64,000 nucleotides of DNA from Sphingomonas aurantiaca (lineage in GTDB: Bacteria; Pseudomonadota; Alphaproteobacteria; Sphingomonadales; Sphingomonadaceae), in assembly GCF_003050705.1 (NCBI RefSeq), contig NZ_QAOG01000003.1:434001-498000 (forward strand). Direction: 5' to 3'. Below, piece after piece: positions 9,790 through 17,823 of the stretch (positions are counted from its first letter, which is position 1; each line of letters opens with the position of its first letter). The translations under genes and the position numbers were made by a program. The notes below the pieces were generated by a model. That model was not told the DNA's origin, searched no databases, and worked only from the letters and a program-made list of their open reading frames with translations.

Positions 9790-10848
9790 TCACTTCAGCA
9801 CCGCCGGATCGAGCACCGTCTCGTTCGCGATGATCGCGGCCGAGCGCGCCTGGATGGCGGTGGGGGCGGCGATCAGGCCGCGCTTTACCAGCGGTCCGGT
9901 CATGCCCCAGTTTGCCGCGTAAAGCTTCAGCAGGTTGCGCAGGCCTGGGATCGCGGTCAGGTGCGCCTTCTTCACGTAGATATACAGCGGCCGGGACCCG
10001 GGATACGCATTGTCCGCGATCGTCGCATAGGTCGGGGCGACACCCGAGATCGACACGCCGTTCACGTCGTCCTTATTCTCTTCGAGATAGCTGTAGCCGA
10101 ACACACCGATCGCATTGGGATTGGACTGGAGTTTCTGGACGATCAGATTGTCGTTCTCGCCCGCATCGACATACACCCCGTCCTCGCGGACGCGCGTGCA
10201 CAGCGCCTTGTGCGCGTCGGGATCGGACGTCGCGAGCGGCTTGGCGGTCGGATCGCTCGCCTCGCAGCCCTTGGTCAGGATCAGCTCGGCGAGCGCGTCG
10301 CGCGTGCCGCTCGTAGCGGGTGGCCCGTAGACCTGGATCGGCACCGCGGGCAGCGCCGGATTGACGTCGCGCCAGACGCGCGCGGTATTGGTCTTGCCGC
10401 CGGGACTGGCGGCGAGCGCCTTGTAGAGATCGGTTGGCGTCAGCTGCATCTTGGGGCCGTTCTTCGCCTCCGCGAACGCGATGCCGTCGATCCCGACCTG
10501 GATTTCCATGACGTCGTGCACGCCGTTGGCGGCGCAGCTCTTATACTCGCTCGCCTTCATCCGGCGCGAGGCGTCCTCGATATCGGGATGCGCGGCGCCG
10601 ATCCCGGCGCAGAACAGCTTCATCCCAGCGCCGGTGCCGGTCGATTCGATCACCGGCGCCTTGGCGTCGGGATCGTTGGCGACGAGCTGTTCGGCGATCA
10701 TCGTCGTGAACGGATAGACGGTCGACGATCCGACCGCGGTGATCTGGTCGCGCGAGCCCGCACCGCCGCCATTCGCCTGATCGACGCACGCGGCAAGGGC
10801 CCCCATCAGGCCGAGAAGAACAAACCGCTGCACCAGAATCCCCGTCAT
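9790..10848 (-). CDS. pstS: Phosphate-binding lipoprotein PstS
   Basis: A 352-residue periplasmic binding protein. The N-terminus is a lipoprotein signal with lipobox LAAC (Cys21). The phosphate-site motif AVGSSTVYPFT follows near residues 38-48, then GTGAGMKLFCAG. A second ligand loop, PPATSGTRDALAEL, lies near 177. It captures phosphate for PstCAB. It is downstream of phoR and of a Pho-box-like sequence, and upstream of palindromes that may raise its transcript level relative to pstC. Confidence 0.93.
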   Translation of the reverse strand: MTGILVQRFVLLGLMGALAACVDQANGGGAGSRDQITAVGSSTVYPFTTMIAEQLVANDPDAKAPVIESTGTGAGMKLFCAGIGAAHPDIEDASRRMKASEYKSCAANGVHDVMEIQVGIDGIAFAEAKNGPKMQLTPTDLYKALAASPGGKTNTARVWRDVNPALPAVPIQVYGPPATSGTRDALAELILTKGCEASDPTAKPLATSDPDAHKALCTRVREDGVYVDAGENDNLIVQKLQSNPNAIGVFGYSYLEENKDDVNGVSISGVAPTYATIADNAYPGSRPLYIYVKKAHLTAIPGLRNLLKLYAANWGMTGPLVKRGLIAAPTAIQARSAAIIANETVLDPAVLK

Positions 10849-10882
10849 GCACCGGCCTTAGCGGTACTAAAGACGCTCCTGT

Positions 10883-10911
10883 GTGACAGTTGGGTTACCC
10901 TTTTATGACAC
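10883..10911 (-). promoter_or_regulatory. Pho-box-like triple repeat before pstS
   Basis: On the minus strand three 7-mers sit at exact 11-nt spacing: GTGTCAT (10905-10911), a degenerate GGGTAAC (10894-10900) and CTGTCAC (10883-10889). The outer two match the PhoB unit CTGTCAT with one mismatch each. The array overlaps the phoR stop codon and lies 35-63 bp before the pstS ATG, so a PhoB-driven internal promoter for pstSCAB-phoU-phoB is likely. Confidence 0.7.
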
Positions 10912-12121
10912 CGCCCTTGGGCGTCGCGCTGCTGGGCGGCAGGATGACCGAAACGGTGGTGCCGACGCCGACCTGGCTGACGATATCGAGCCGTCCGCGA
11001 TGGCGCTCGACGATATGCTTGACGATCGCGAGCCCCAACCCGGTGCCGCCCAGCGACCGGCTGCGCCCGGCATCGGCGCGGTAGAAGCGTTCGGTCAGCC
11101 GCGGAATGTGCACCGCGGCGATCCCGTCGCCCTCGTCGCGAATCGACAGGCGGATCATGCCCGCATCGTCGCGCTTCAACGCGATCGTCACCGGCGTGCC
11201 CGCACGGCCATATTTCATCGCGTTGCCGATGAGGTTGTGGAGCATCTGCGACAGCTGGACGCGGTCGCCCGACACCGTTGCCAGGTTCGGGGCGATCGTC
11301 GCGACCAGATCCTGGCCTCGATCGCCCGCCGCATCGGCGAGCTCCTCGCGCGTGTCCTCGACGAGCTGCGCAAGATCGACCGCCTGGTCGGGCAGGCGGA
11401 ATTTCTCCGCCTCGATCCGGCTCAGCGAGATCAGGTCCTCGACAAGCCGCTGCATCCGCCGCGCCTCGTCGTCCATGACTTTCAGGAACCGCGCGCGGAC
11501 CTCGGCATCCTCGCCCGCCTCGTCGCGCAGCGTTTCGATGAAGCCGAGGATCGACGCGAGCGGCGTGCGCAGCTCATGGCTGGCATTGGCGACGAAATCG
11601 ATCCGCATCCGCTCGGCGGCATAGTTGCCGGTCTGGTCGACGAGATAGACGATGCGCTGCCCCTCCGACGTCTCGCTGAGCAGCATCTCCCAGCGCTGGT
11701 CGCGCGTGCCCAGGCCGACGAGTTCGATCGGTCGCTCGCCGTCGATCGGTCCCGGCGTCCCCAGCCGCTCGGCGGCGGCGGGGTGGCGGATCGCCACGCG
11801 CGCGTCCTCGCCCAGGATGTGCGTGCCGAGCAACGTCCGGGCGGCGCGGTTGGCGAGCACCACGCGGCCGTCCTGCACCAGCATCACCGGCGCGACGATC
11901 GCATCGAGCACATCGTCGAGCACCGACGGAGTCATCGCGGTGGATTCGTCGGGCGCCGCCGTCTCGTCGCCGGTGCCGGCCGCGACCAGCGCTGCGGCGA
12001 TCCCGCCGACGACCGCGACGATCGCGCCCTGGATGTCGTGCGTGATCGCGAACACCGCGATCGCGGCGACGATGACGACGACGATCGCCCAGAAGGTGCG
12101 CAGGCCAAATCCGGAAAGCAT
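10895..12121 (-). CDS. phoR: Phosphate regulon sensor histidine kinase PhoR
   Basis: A 408-residue kinase. It has two N-terminal membrane segments (about 8-26 and 31-49) with almost no periplasmic loop, as in PhoR. A PAS-like domain spans about 70-165, and the H-box SHELRTPLASILGF carries His182. The ATPase domain has N-box HNLIGNAMKYG and G-boxes RDEGDGI and GGTGLGLAIVKH. It phosphorylates PhoB when Pst/PhoU signals phosphate limitation. The ATG at 12121 is chosen because AGGAG lies 8 nt upstream; an earlier start would add an unrelated 35-residue tail. Confidence 0.93.
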   Translation of the reverse strand: MLSGFGLRTFWAIVVVIVAAIAVFAITHDIQGAIVAVVGGIAAALVAAGTGDETAAPDESTAMTPSVLDDVLDAIVAPVMLVQDGRVVLANRAARTLLGTHILGEDARVAIRHPAAAERLGTPGPIDGERPIELVGLGTRDQRWEMLLSETSEGQRIVYLVDQTGNYAAERMRIDFVANASHELRTPLASILGFIETLRDEAGEDAEVRARFLKVMDDEARRMQRLVEDLISLSRIEAEKFRLPDQAVDLAQLVEDTREELADAAGDRGQDLVATIAPNLATVSGDRVQLSQMLHNLIGNAMKYGRAGTPVTIALKRDDAGMIRLSIRDEGDGIAAVHIPRLTERFYRADAGRSRSLGGTGLGLAIVKHIVERHRGRLDIVSQVGVGTTVSVILPPSSATPKGGVIKG

Positions 12122-12310
12122 CTCGGTCTCCTGGGACGGAAATGGCGTCCACCCGGCCGCCTTACAGCGATCGGATGCAATCCGGTATTCCCCGTCGTGT
12201 CGCTGCGCACCGCCACTGCTCGCCACGACCGTCCTGCTTCGGCACGATCGGCGGGGCTATATTGTCAGCGCTTCAGGATTGTGAAAGGGCTGTGGTCTAG
12301 CAGGGGTAGC

Positions 12311-12775
12311 ATGAGCGACGATACGCGATCCGATCAGGACCCGATTCCCGAAGCTGGCCCAGATACTGGCTCGGCTGCTGGCCCAGCCACGGGTGACTCG
12401 GCTGGCACGCCGACGCGGCGCCGGGTGCTGGCGCTTGGCGCGGTGACGGCGGGGGCGGTCGTGTCGATCCGCCCTGCGCTCGCGCAGACCGTCGGGTCGG
12501 TGCTGAACTGCGAGATCCCGGTCCCCGATCCGAGCCGCGCGGGCAGCTATATCGATCCGGACGGCAAGACCGTGCCCGCAAGGACGAAGGGCGCCTTCCC
12601 GCCATCGCCCCGCGCGTTCAAGGGCGAGGAGGTGAAGCGGGCGATGGCCAATGGCAGCACGTTGCCGGGCACCGATTCGCAGCGCAGCCGGGCGTACGTC
12701 AATTATATCCGCCGGTTGCAGCGCGGTCAGGGCGGCTTCACCTGTTTCGCATCGTTGCAGATGCCGCGCGGCTGA
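12311..12775 (+). CDS. Tat-signal small protein leading the HprK/PqqD cassette; candidate substrate
   Basis: A 154-residue protein of unknown function. A polar Asp/Gly/Pro-rich lead (1-35) precedes a Tat-like signal, TRRRVLALGAVTAGAV (35-50), with a likely cleavage site after ALA at about 58. The mature part has two cysteines (67 and 145), a Pro/Lys/Arg-rich middle and an unusual C-terminus, GQGGFTCFASLQMPRG. It is the first gene of a four-gene run, ending 4 nt before the PqqD-like gene. Known PqqD relatives hold a ribosomally made peptide for modification, so this is the natural candidate client; that role is inference. An AGGGG sequence precedes the ATG, and phoR is divergent 189 bp away. 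Confidence 0.75.
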   Translation: MSDDTRSDQDPIPEAGPDTGSAAGPATGDSAGTPTRRRVLALGAVTAGAVVSIRPALAQTVGSVLNCEIPVPDPSRAGSYIDPDGKTVPARTKGAFPPSPRAFKGEEVKRAMANGSTLPGTDSQRSRAYVNYIRRLQRGQGGFTCFASLQMPRG

Positions 12776-12779
12776 CGCC

Positions 12780-13055
12780 GTGCCCGATGCGCTCTACCGC
12801 GGTCCGCCCGAGGACGGGCTGCTGATCGCGCCGCTCGACGCGTTCACCGCAGTCTACCACCGGGCATCGGGCATTACGCATCTGTTGACCGAGCCCGCGC
12901 CGCAGATCCTGGCGATCCTGCAGGAGAGGGCGCTGTCGCTCGACTCGCTGCTCGACCGGCTCGAGCGGGACTATGACTTGGCCGATGGCACGCGCGAGGC
13001 GCTGGCGGCGCGGCTCGACGAGCTGGTCGAGGCCGGGCTCGTCGCGCGCCTATGA
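12780..13055 (+). CDS. PqqD-family peptide chaperone of the HprK-related kinase A system
   Basis: A 91-residue winged-helix-like protein with the PqqD pattern: an N-terminal strand segment, then LTEPAPQILAILQERALSLDSLLDRL and a C-terminal ARLDELVEAGLVARL. PqqD relatives (RRE fold) bind leader peptides and present them to modifying enzymes. A GTG start at 12780 fits: it is 4 nt after the previous stop codon and the protein has the normal length for the family. Its stop overlaps the next gene's ATG (ATGA at 13052), indicating translational coupling. From memory, this matches a TIGRFAM described as the HPr-rel-A system PqqD family chaperone. Confidence 0.8.
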   Translation: MPDALYRGPPEDGLLIAPLDAFTAVYHRASGITHLLTEPAPQILAILQERALSLDSLLDRLERDYDLADGTREALAARLDELVEAGLVARL

Positions 13056-13912
13056 GGCACGCCTTCTCCGTCCGCATCGGCCCGATCGGCTTTCGCATCG
13101 GCTCGGACTGGCGCGCGCCGATCGCCACGCTCGAGACGCTGTACCGCAACTATCCCGGCCCGCGCGACGGCGTCGCCGACTTCACCGTCCGGCTGTTCGC
13201 GCGGCGGCCGTGGCGGCGGTTCGTTCGGCCCTCGGTCGAGATCGGTGGCGACTACATGCTGCCTGAAGCCGCGCCGCTGCCGTTGCGCCAGGGGCTGCTG
13301 GCCGCCGAAATGGCGATGAACCTGCAGATGGCGCTGGGCGTGCGGCGCTATCTGCTGCTGCATGCGTCGGCGGTCGAGCGCGATGGCCATGCGGTGCTGA
13401 TGACGGGGATTTCGGGAGCGGGGAAGTCGACGCTGGCGACGCTGCTCGCCGCCAGGGGCTGGCGGTTCATGGGGGACGAGTTCGCGCTGCTCGATCCGGC
13501 GACCGGGTTGGTTCACGCGTTTCCCCGGCTGATCAGCCTGAAGAACGAGGGGATCGCGGCGGCCGAGGCGGCGTGGCCCGCGGCGCGGATGGGGCCGCTG
13601 CTACGCGCGACGCCAAAGGGCGATATCCGCCACATGGTGCCCGACGCGCGGGCGATCGCGACGATGGACACGCCCGCCACGCCCGCATTGCTGGTGTTTC
13701 CGCGCTATGGTTTTGCCGCCGAGACCCGACCGGTGCCGCCGGCCGAGGCGTTCGTCCGGATGACGCAGGCCTCGACCAATTACGTCGCGCTCGGCGAAGC
13801 GGGGTTTCGTGGGCTGACCGGGCTGATCGCGCAGGTTCCGTCGGTCGCGATCGATTATCCCGATGGGGCGAGCGCGATCGCGCAGGTCGAAGCCTTATGG
13901 TCCGCGTTGTGA
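13052..13912 (+). CDS. HprK-related kinase A
   Basis: A 286-residue P-loop kinase related to HPr serine kinase/phosphorylase. LLLHASAV (101-108) corresponds to the conserved histidine strand, Walker A is GISGAGKST (119-127), and a Walker B-like MGDEFALLD follows at 140-148. The protein lacks the N-terminal DRTGG domain of true HprK. Its target is not known; a peptide or protein substrate held by the PqqD partner is a reasonable guess. It overlaps the PqqD gene by 4 nt and the nucleotidyltransferase gene by 16 nt, so the three are almost certainly co-translated. Confidence 0.85.
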   Translation: MRHAFSVRIGPIGFRIGSDWRAPIATLETLYRNYPGPRDGVADFTVRLFARRPWRRFVRPSVEIGGDYMLPEAAPLPLRQGLLAAEMAMNLQMALGVRRYLLLHASAVERDGHAVLMTGISGAGKSTLATLLAARGWRFMGDEFALLDPATGLVHAFPRLISLKNEGIAAAEAAWPAARMGPLLRATPKGDIRHMVPDARAIATMDTPATPALLVFPRYGFAAETRPVPPAEAFVRMTQASTNYVALGEAGFRGLTGLIAQVPSVAIDYPDGASAIAQVEALWSAL

Positions 13913-14886
13913 AGGACGCGCGGGTACTGGCGCGCGCGCTCGCCGATCCTGCGAGCATCGCCGGGCTTGATGCGGATGGCTGGACCGCGTTGCTGGCGAT
14001 GGCGCGCGCGGAGCAGCTGATCGGCACGCTGGCGATGCGGGTCGACGGCTTGGCGATGCCGGCGGCGGTGAAGGCCATTCTCGACGACGCCCGCGAGGCC
14101 GCCGAGCATGGGCGCCGCGCGGCGCTGTGGGAGGCTGAGATGGCGCGGCGCGCACTGGCCGCGGTCGACTGCCCCGTCGTCCTGCTGAAGGGCACCGCGT
14201 TCGTCGCGGCGGGGCTGTCGGCGGGGCAGGGGCGCTCGATCGGCGATCTCGATATCCTGGTGCCGCGCGAGTCGATCGACACGGTCGAGGCGGCGTTGCT
14301 GGCGGCGGGGTGGGAATGGGTGAAGCCCGACCCGTATGACGACGCCTATTATCGACGCTGGATGCACGAACTGCCGCCGCTGATCCACCGCGAGCGCGAC
14401 CGGATGATCGACGTCCATCACACGATCCTGCCGCTGACCGCGCGGATCACACCCGATCCGGTGGCGCTGATCGACGATAGCGTTACGCTGGAGAACGCGC
14501 TGCGGACGCTGTCGCCGAACGGGATGCTGATCCATGCTGCGGCGCATCTTTTCGCGGATGGCGATCTGGCGGGCGGCTTGCGCAACCTCTGGGACATACG
14601 CTGTCTGGTTGAGGAGTTCGGCACCGATGGGCTTGCCGCGGATGCGGGGCGGCACGGGCTGTCCGCGCAGGTGGCGCGGTCGCTGCGGATCGTCGATGCG
14701 CTGTTCGGTGCTGGCGAGGCGACGGGTATCGACCGGCTCTACGTTCGCCGCGTCACTGCGCGCGATGGCTGGGGCAGGCCGACGCGACCGGTTACCCGTC
14801 TGGCCTTCTATATCCGCTCGCACTGGCTGCGGATGCCGCCGGCGATGCTCGCGCGGCATCTCTGGACCAAGTTCCGCAAGGCCTAA
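13897..14886 (+). CDS. Nucleotidyltransferase family protein (NTP_transf_5-like)
   Basis: A 329-residue protein. LLKGTAF (96-102) and RSIGDLDILVP (113-123) form the nucleotidyltransferase-type metal site with Asp117 and Asp119. HHTILPL and HAAAHLF histidine motifs follow. Members of this family often sit beside peptide-modification genes, and the nucleotide donor and acceptor are uncharacterised. Its start at 13897 lies inside the end of the kinase gene. It ends the cassette; the next gene is on the other strand 10 nt away. Confidence 0.8.
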   Translation: MVRVVKDARVLARALADPASIAGLDADGWTALLAMARAEQLIGTLAMRVDGLAMPAAVKAILDDAREAAEHGRRAALWEAEMARRALAAVDCPVVLLKGTAFVAAGLSAGQGRSIGDLDILVPRESIDTVEAALLAAGWEWVKPDPYDDAYYRRWMHELPPLIHRERDRMIDVHHTILPLTARITPDPVALIDDSVTLENALRTLSPNGMLIHAAAHLFADGDLAGGLRNLWDIRCLVEEFGTDGLAADAGRHGLSAQVARSLRIVDALFGAGEATGIDRLYVRRVTARDGWGRPTRPVTRLAFYIRSHWLRMPPAMLARHLWTKFRKA

Positions 14887-14896
14887 AATACGTGGC

Positions 14897-15256
14897 CTAC
14901 GGCAGTCGCGCACCACGCTGGCGTCGGACCGCCCAGACGATCAGCAGCACCACGGTGATCGCCAGCGTGTCGGCGATCCAGTCGTGGATGTCGCAGTCGC
15001 GGTGCAGCGACGGGATCGATTGCAGCACCTCGATCAGCGCGCCGAGGAACGACAGCCGCTCGCCGATCCGGAACAGCCGCGCGGTCGGATAGGAGAAGGC
15101 CGCGAGCAGCGCGATCGTCGCGAAGGCGAGCATATGCTCGAACTTGTCGCCGAACTGATCGATCGGCACATGCGGCGGCTTTGGCAGCAATGCCATCGTG
15201 ACCGCGAACACGACCGCGGCAACCAGTACAAGGCGCAGGAGCAGCGTGCGGTTCAT
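14897..15256 (-). CDS. VanZ-like membrane protein
   Basis: A 119-residue protein with about four membrane helices (roughly 5-23, 42-58, 67-80, 93-110). The VanZ-type segment DKFEHMLAFATIALL (about 38-52) is present. VanZ-like proteins confer low teicoplanin resistance in enterococci, but most bacterial relatives have no known role. Its ATG at 15256 overlaps the gph stop codon (ATGA), so the two are translated together. Confidence 0.75.
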   Translation of the reverse strand: MNRTLLLRLVLVAAVVFAVTMALLPKPPHVPIDQFGDKFEHMLAFATIALLAAFSYPTARLFRIGERLSFLGALIEVLQSIPSLHRDCDIHDWIADTLAITVVLLIVWAVRRQRGARLP

Positions 15257-15921
15257 GCGCCGAGCCTTTCGAGCGTCGGGATCAGCGCGTCGAACCCGTC
15301 GATCACCGCGTCCGCGCCGAGGTCTTCGACCGGCTGCATGAGGAAGCCGTAGCTGCAGGCGACCGTCGGCAGTCCCGCGGCTTGCCCCGCCTGGATGTCG
15401 AAGATCGAATCGCCGACGAACGCGGCGCGGCCGCCGCCGCATTGCCGGACCATTTCGTGGATCGGCATCGGCGAGGGCTTGGATTCGGACATCGTGTCGC
15501 CGCCGAGGATGCAGGCGAACCGATCGATCAGGCCAAGCTCGCCGAGCACCGTCCGCGCGAACCGTTCGATCTTGTTGGTGACGATGCCGAGCGTGACACC
15601 CTTTGCCGCCAGCGCATCGAGCGCGTCGACCACGCCGGGATAGGGCCGGGTCAGCACGCAGATATTGGCTTCGTAATACGCGAGCAGCCTGGCGTGGAGC
15701 GTATCGAGCATCGCCTCGTCATAGCCGCCGGTCGCGGTCAGGCCCTGCTTGAGCATGTGGCGGGCGCCACCGCCGATCATCGGCTTGACCTGTTCGACGC
15801 TGAGCGCAGGACGATCGACCGATGTCAGCGCGTGGTTGACCGCCGCCGCAAGGTCGCCGCTGGTGTCCAGCAAGGTGCCGTCGAGGTCGAAGCCTACGAT
15901 CTTAAATAAAAATTGCGTCAT
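15253..15921 (-). CDS. gph: Phosphoglycolate phosphatase, HAD family
   Basis: A 222-residue HAD hydrolase. Motif I is GFDLDGTLLD near the N-terminus, motif II is IVTNK, and FVGDSIFDIQAGQAAG provides the late acidic motif. The four-helix cap region fits Gph, which removes phosphate from 2-phosphoglycolate formed by DNA repair or oxygenase side reactions. Related HADs act on other small phosphates. The ATG at 15921 puts the nucleophile motif at the usual distance from the N-terminus. It is divergent from glmU, 62 bp away. Confidence 0.8.
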   Translation of the reverse strand: MTQFLFKIVGFDLDGTLLDTSGDLAAAVNHALTSVDRPALSVEQVKPMIGGGARHMLKQGLTATGGYDEAMLDTLHARLLAYYEANICVLTRPYPGVVDALDALAAKGVTLGIVTNKIERFARTVLGELGLIDRFACILGGDTMSESKPSPMPIHEMVRQCGGGRAAFVGDSIFDIQAGQAAGLPTVACSYGFLMQPVEDLGADAVIDGFDALIPTLERLGA

Positions 15922-15983
15922 TGCGCGCGGACCTGCCAGCGACACTATGGAATTGGCAAGGCTTTCGTGGCAGCGATCCTTCC

Positions 15984-17375
15984 ATGACGACGCATTCCAA
16001 CGACCAGCCGATTCCGATCCACCCCAATGCGGCCTCCGTCGCTGTCGTCATCCTTGCCGCGGGCAAGGGGACGCGGATGAAGTCGGACCTGCACAAGGTG
16101 CTTCACCCGATCGCGGGGCGGCCGATGCTGCTGCATCTGGTCGCGAGCGCAGGCGCGTTGCAGCCGGCCAGGACGGTCGTCGTGACGGGTGCGGGGCGCG
16201 AGCAGGTCGAGGCTGCGGTCGCGCCGCTCGGCATCGTCACCGCGCTCCAGGCCGAGCAGCTCGGCACCGGCCATGCGGTCGCGCAGGCGCGCGCGGCGCT
16301 GGCTGGGTTCGAAGGCGACGTGCTGATCCTCTACGGCGACGTGCCGCTGGTCACCGCCGCGACGATGCAGCGGATGATCGACCGGCTGCACGGCGACGAC
16401 ACGCCGGCCGTCGTCGTGCTCGGCTTCCGCCCCGCCGATCCCGGCGCTTATGGTCGCGTCATCGCCGATGCTGCCGGCCGGATGGACCGGATCGTCGAGT
16501 ATAAGGACGCGTCGGCGGCGGAACGGGCGGTGACGCTGTGCAATTCCGGGCTGATGGCGGTGCGATCGACCGACCTGTTCGCGTTGCTCGACCGGCTCGG
16601 CAACGACAATGCGGCGGGCGAATATTACCTGACCGATATCGTCGGGCTGGCAGGCGCGGATGGCCGCGCGTCCGCGGTCATCGAAACCGGCGCGGACGAG
16701 GTGGCCGGCGTCAACAGTCGCGGCGAACTCGCCGGGGTCGAGGGCGCGTGGCAGGCGATACGGCGCGCGCAGGCGATGGCCGACGGCGCGACTCTGATCG
16801 CGCCCGATACCGTCTGGTTCGCGCATGACACGGTGATCGGCCGCGACGTCGTGATCGAGCCCAACGTCGTTTTCGGCCCAGGCGCGCGCGTCGATGACGG
16901 CGCGACGATCCACGCGTTCAGCCATGTCGAGGGCGCGACCGTCGGCAAGGGGGCGAGCGTGGGCCCGTTCGCACGGCTGCGCCCCGGCGCAGAGCTGGGC
17001 GCGGACACCAAGGTCGGCAACTTCGTCGAGGTGAAGAAGGCGATTATCGGCGACGGCGCGAAGGTCAGCCACCTCACCTATATCGGCGATGCCGACATCG
17101 GTGCCGGCGCGAACATCGGCGCGGGGACGATCACCTGCAACTACGACGGCTATTTCAAATACCGGACGGTCGTGGGCGCGGGCGCGTTCATCGGATCGAA
17201 CTCCGCACTCGTCGCGCCGGTGACGATCGGCGCGGGCGCGATCGTCGCGGCGGGATCGGTGGTGACTCGCGACGTCGAGGCCGACGCACTCGCGCTCGTC
17301 CGCCCGCCGCAGGTCGCCAAGCCGGGCTGGGCGAAGAGCTTTCGCGATCTGATGCTGGCGAAGAAACGCGGATGA
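15984..17375 (+). CDS. glmU: Bifunctional GlmU: glucosamine-1-P acetyltransferase / GlcNAc-1-P uridyltransferase
   Basis: A 463-residue cytosolic enzyme that makes UDP-GlcNAc for peptidoglycan and LPS. The N-terminal pyrophosphorylase domain starts with VVILAAGKGTRMKSDLHKVL, and YGDVPL provides a metal ligand. The C-terminal left-handed beta-helix is visible as hexapeptide repeats from about residue 265, ending in the acetyl-CoA site near GSNSALVAPV. It forms an operon with a lipoprotein gene and glmS, so two of the steps from fructose-6-P to UDP-GlcNAc are grouped. Confidence 0.95.
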   Translation: MTTHSNDQPIPIHPNAASVAVVILAAGKGTRMKSDLHKVLHPIAGRPMLLHLVASAGALQPARTVVVTGAGREQVEAAVAPLGIVTALQAEQLGTGHAVAQARAALAGFEGDVLILYGDVPLVTAATMQRMIDRLHGDDTPAVVVLGFRPADPGAYGRVIADAAGRMDRIVEYKDASAAERAVTLCNSGLMAVRSTDLFALLDRLGNDNAAGEYYLTDIVGLAGADGRASAVIETGADEVAGVNSRGELAGVEGAWQAIRRAQAMADGATLIAPDTVWFAHDTVIGRDVVIEPNVVFGPGARVDDGATIHAFSHVEGATVGKGASVGPFARLRPGAELGADTKVGNFVEVKKAIIGDGAKVSHLTYIGDADIGAGANIGAGTITCNYDGYFKYRTVVGAGAFIGSNSALVAPVTIGAGAIVAAGSVVTRDVEADALALVRPPQVAKPGWAKSFRDLMLAKKRG

Positions 17376-17806
17376 AGCCCGCCGCGCTATTCGCCGTGCT
17401 GGCGCTGGCGGGATGCGCCACGGCGCGATCGCAGGGCGATGCGATCCCGCCGATGCTGGCGATCGAGCGGGCCGCAGGGCTCGCCCCCGGCGGCTATCCC
17501 GGCACGTTCGTCATGACGGTGCGCGCGTCGGGCCGGCAGGGTTCCAGCCTGTATCTCAATTCGGAAAGCGATTACCGCGACCCGCGCAACCTTTCGCTCG
17601 AGGTGCGACCGGTCGCGCAGGCGCAGCTCGAAAGCCGGTTGGGCGCGCCTGCGGAAACCGTGTTGCTGGGACGCACGATCCAGGTGGACGGCGAGGCGCG
17701 CCGCGTACGGATCGATTTCACCGTCGGCGGTCGCCCGACCGGCAAATATTATTACCAGACCCATGTCGTCATCGAGCGGGGCGAGCAGCTCCGCTCGGTC
17801 GACTGA
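17372..17806 (+). CDS. Small lipoprotein between glmU and glmS
   Basis: A 144-residue predicted lipoprotein: MKPAALFAVLALAGC gives a lipobox with Cys15. The mature part is mostly beta-like, with a segment RPTGKYYYQTHV near the C-terminus. I do not recognise a family. It overlaps glmU by 4 nt (ATGA) and ends 17 nt before glmS, so it is co-expressed with amino-sugar synthesis. A role in envelope maintenance is only a guess from that context. Confidence 0.75.
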   Translation: MKPAALFAVLALAGCATARSQGDAIPPMLAIERAAGLAPGGYPGTFVMTVRASGRQGSSLYLNSESDYRDPRNLSLEVRPVAQAQLESRLGAPAETVLLGRTIQVDGEARRVRIDFTVGGRPTGKYYYQTHVVIERGEQLRSVD

Positions 17807-17823
17807 ACGAACGGACAGAAGTT

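Noticed and set aside
9434..9793. A 119-codon minus-strand frame between pstC and pstS
   Set aside because: Most of its codons lie in two palindromic repeats, and it gives peptides such as PRKRGPRSH and TPAKAGVQ that are typical of translated REP sequence.
17807..17823. A glmS ribozyme or leader element
   Set aside because: Only 17 nt separate glmS from the preceding gene, too short for a ribozyme, and glmS ribozymes are known mainly from Firmicutes.
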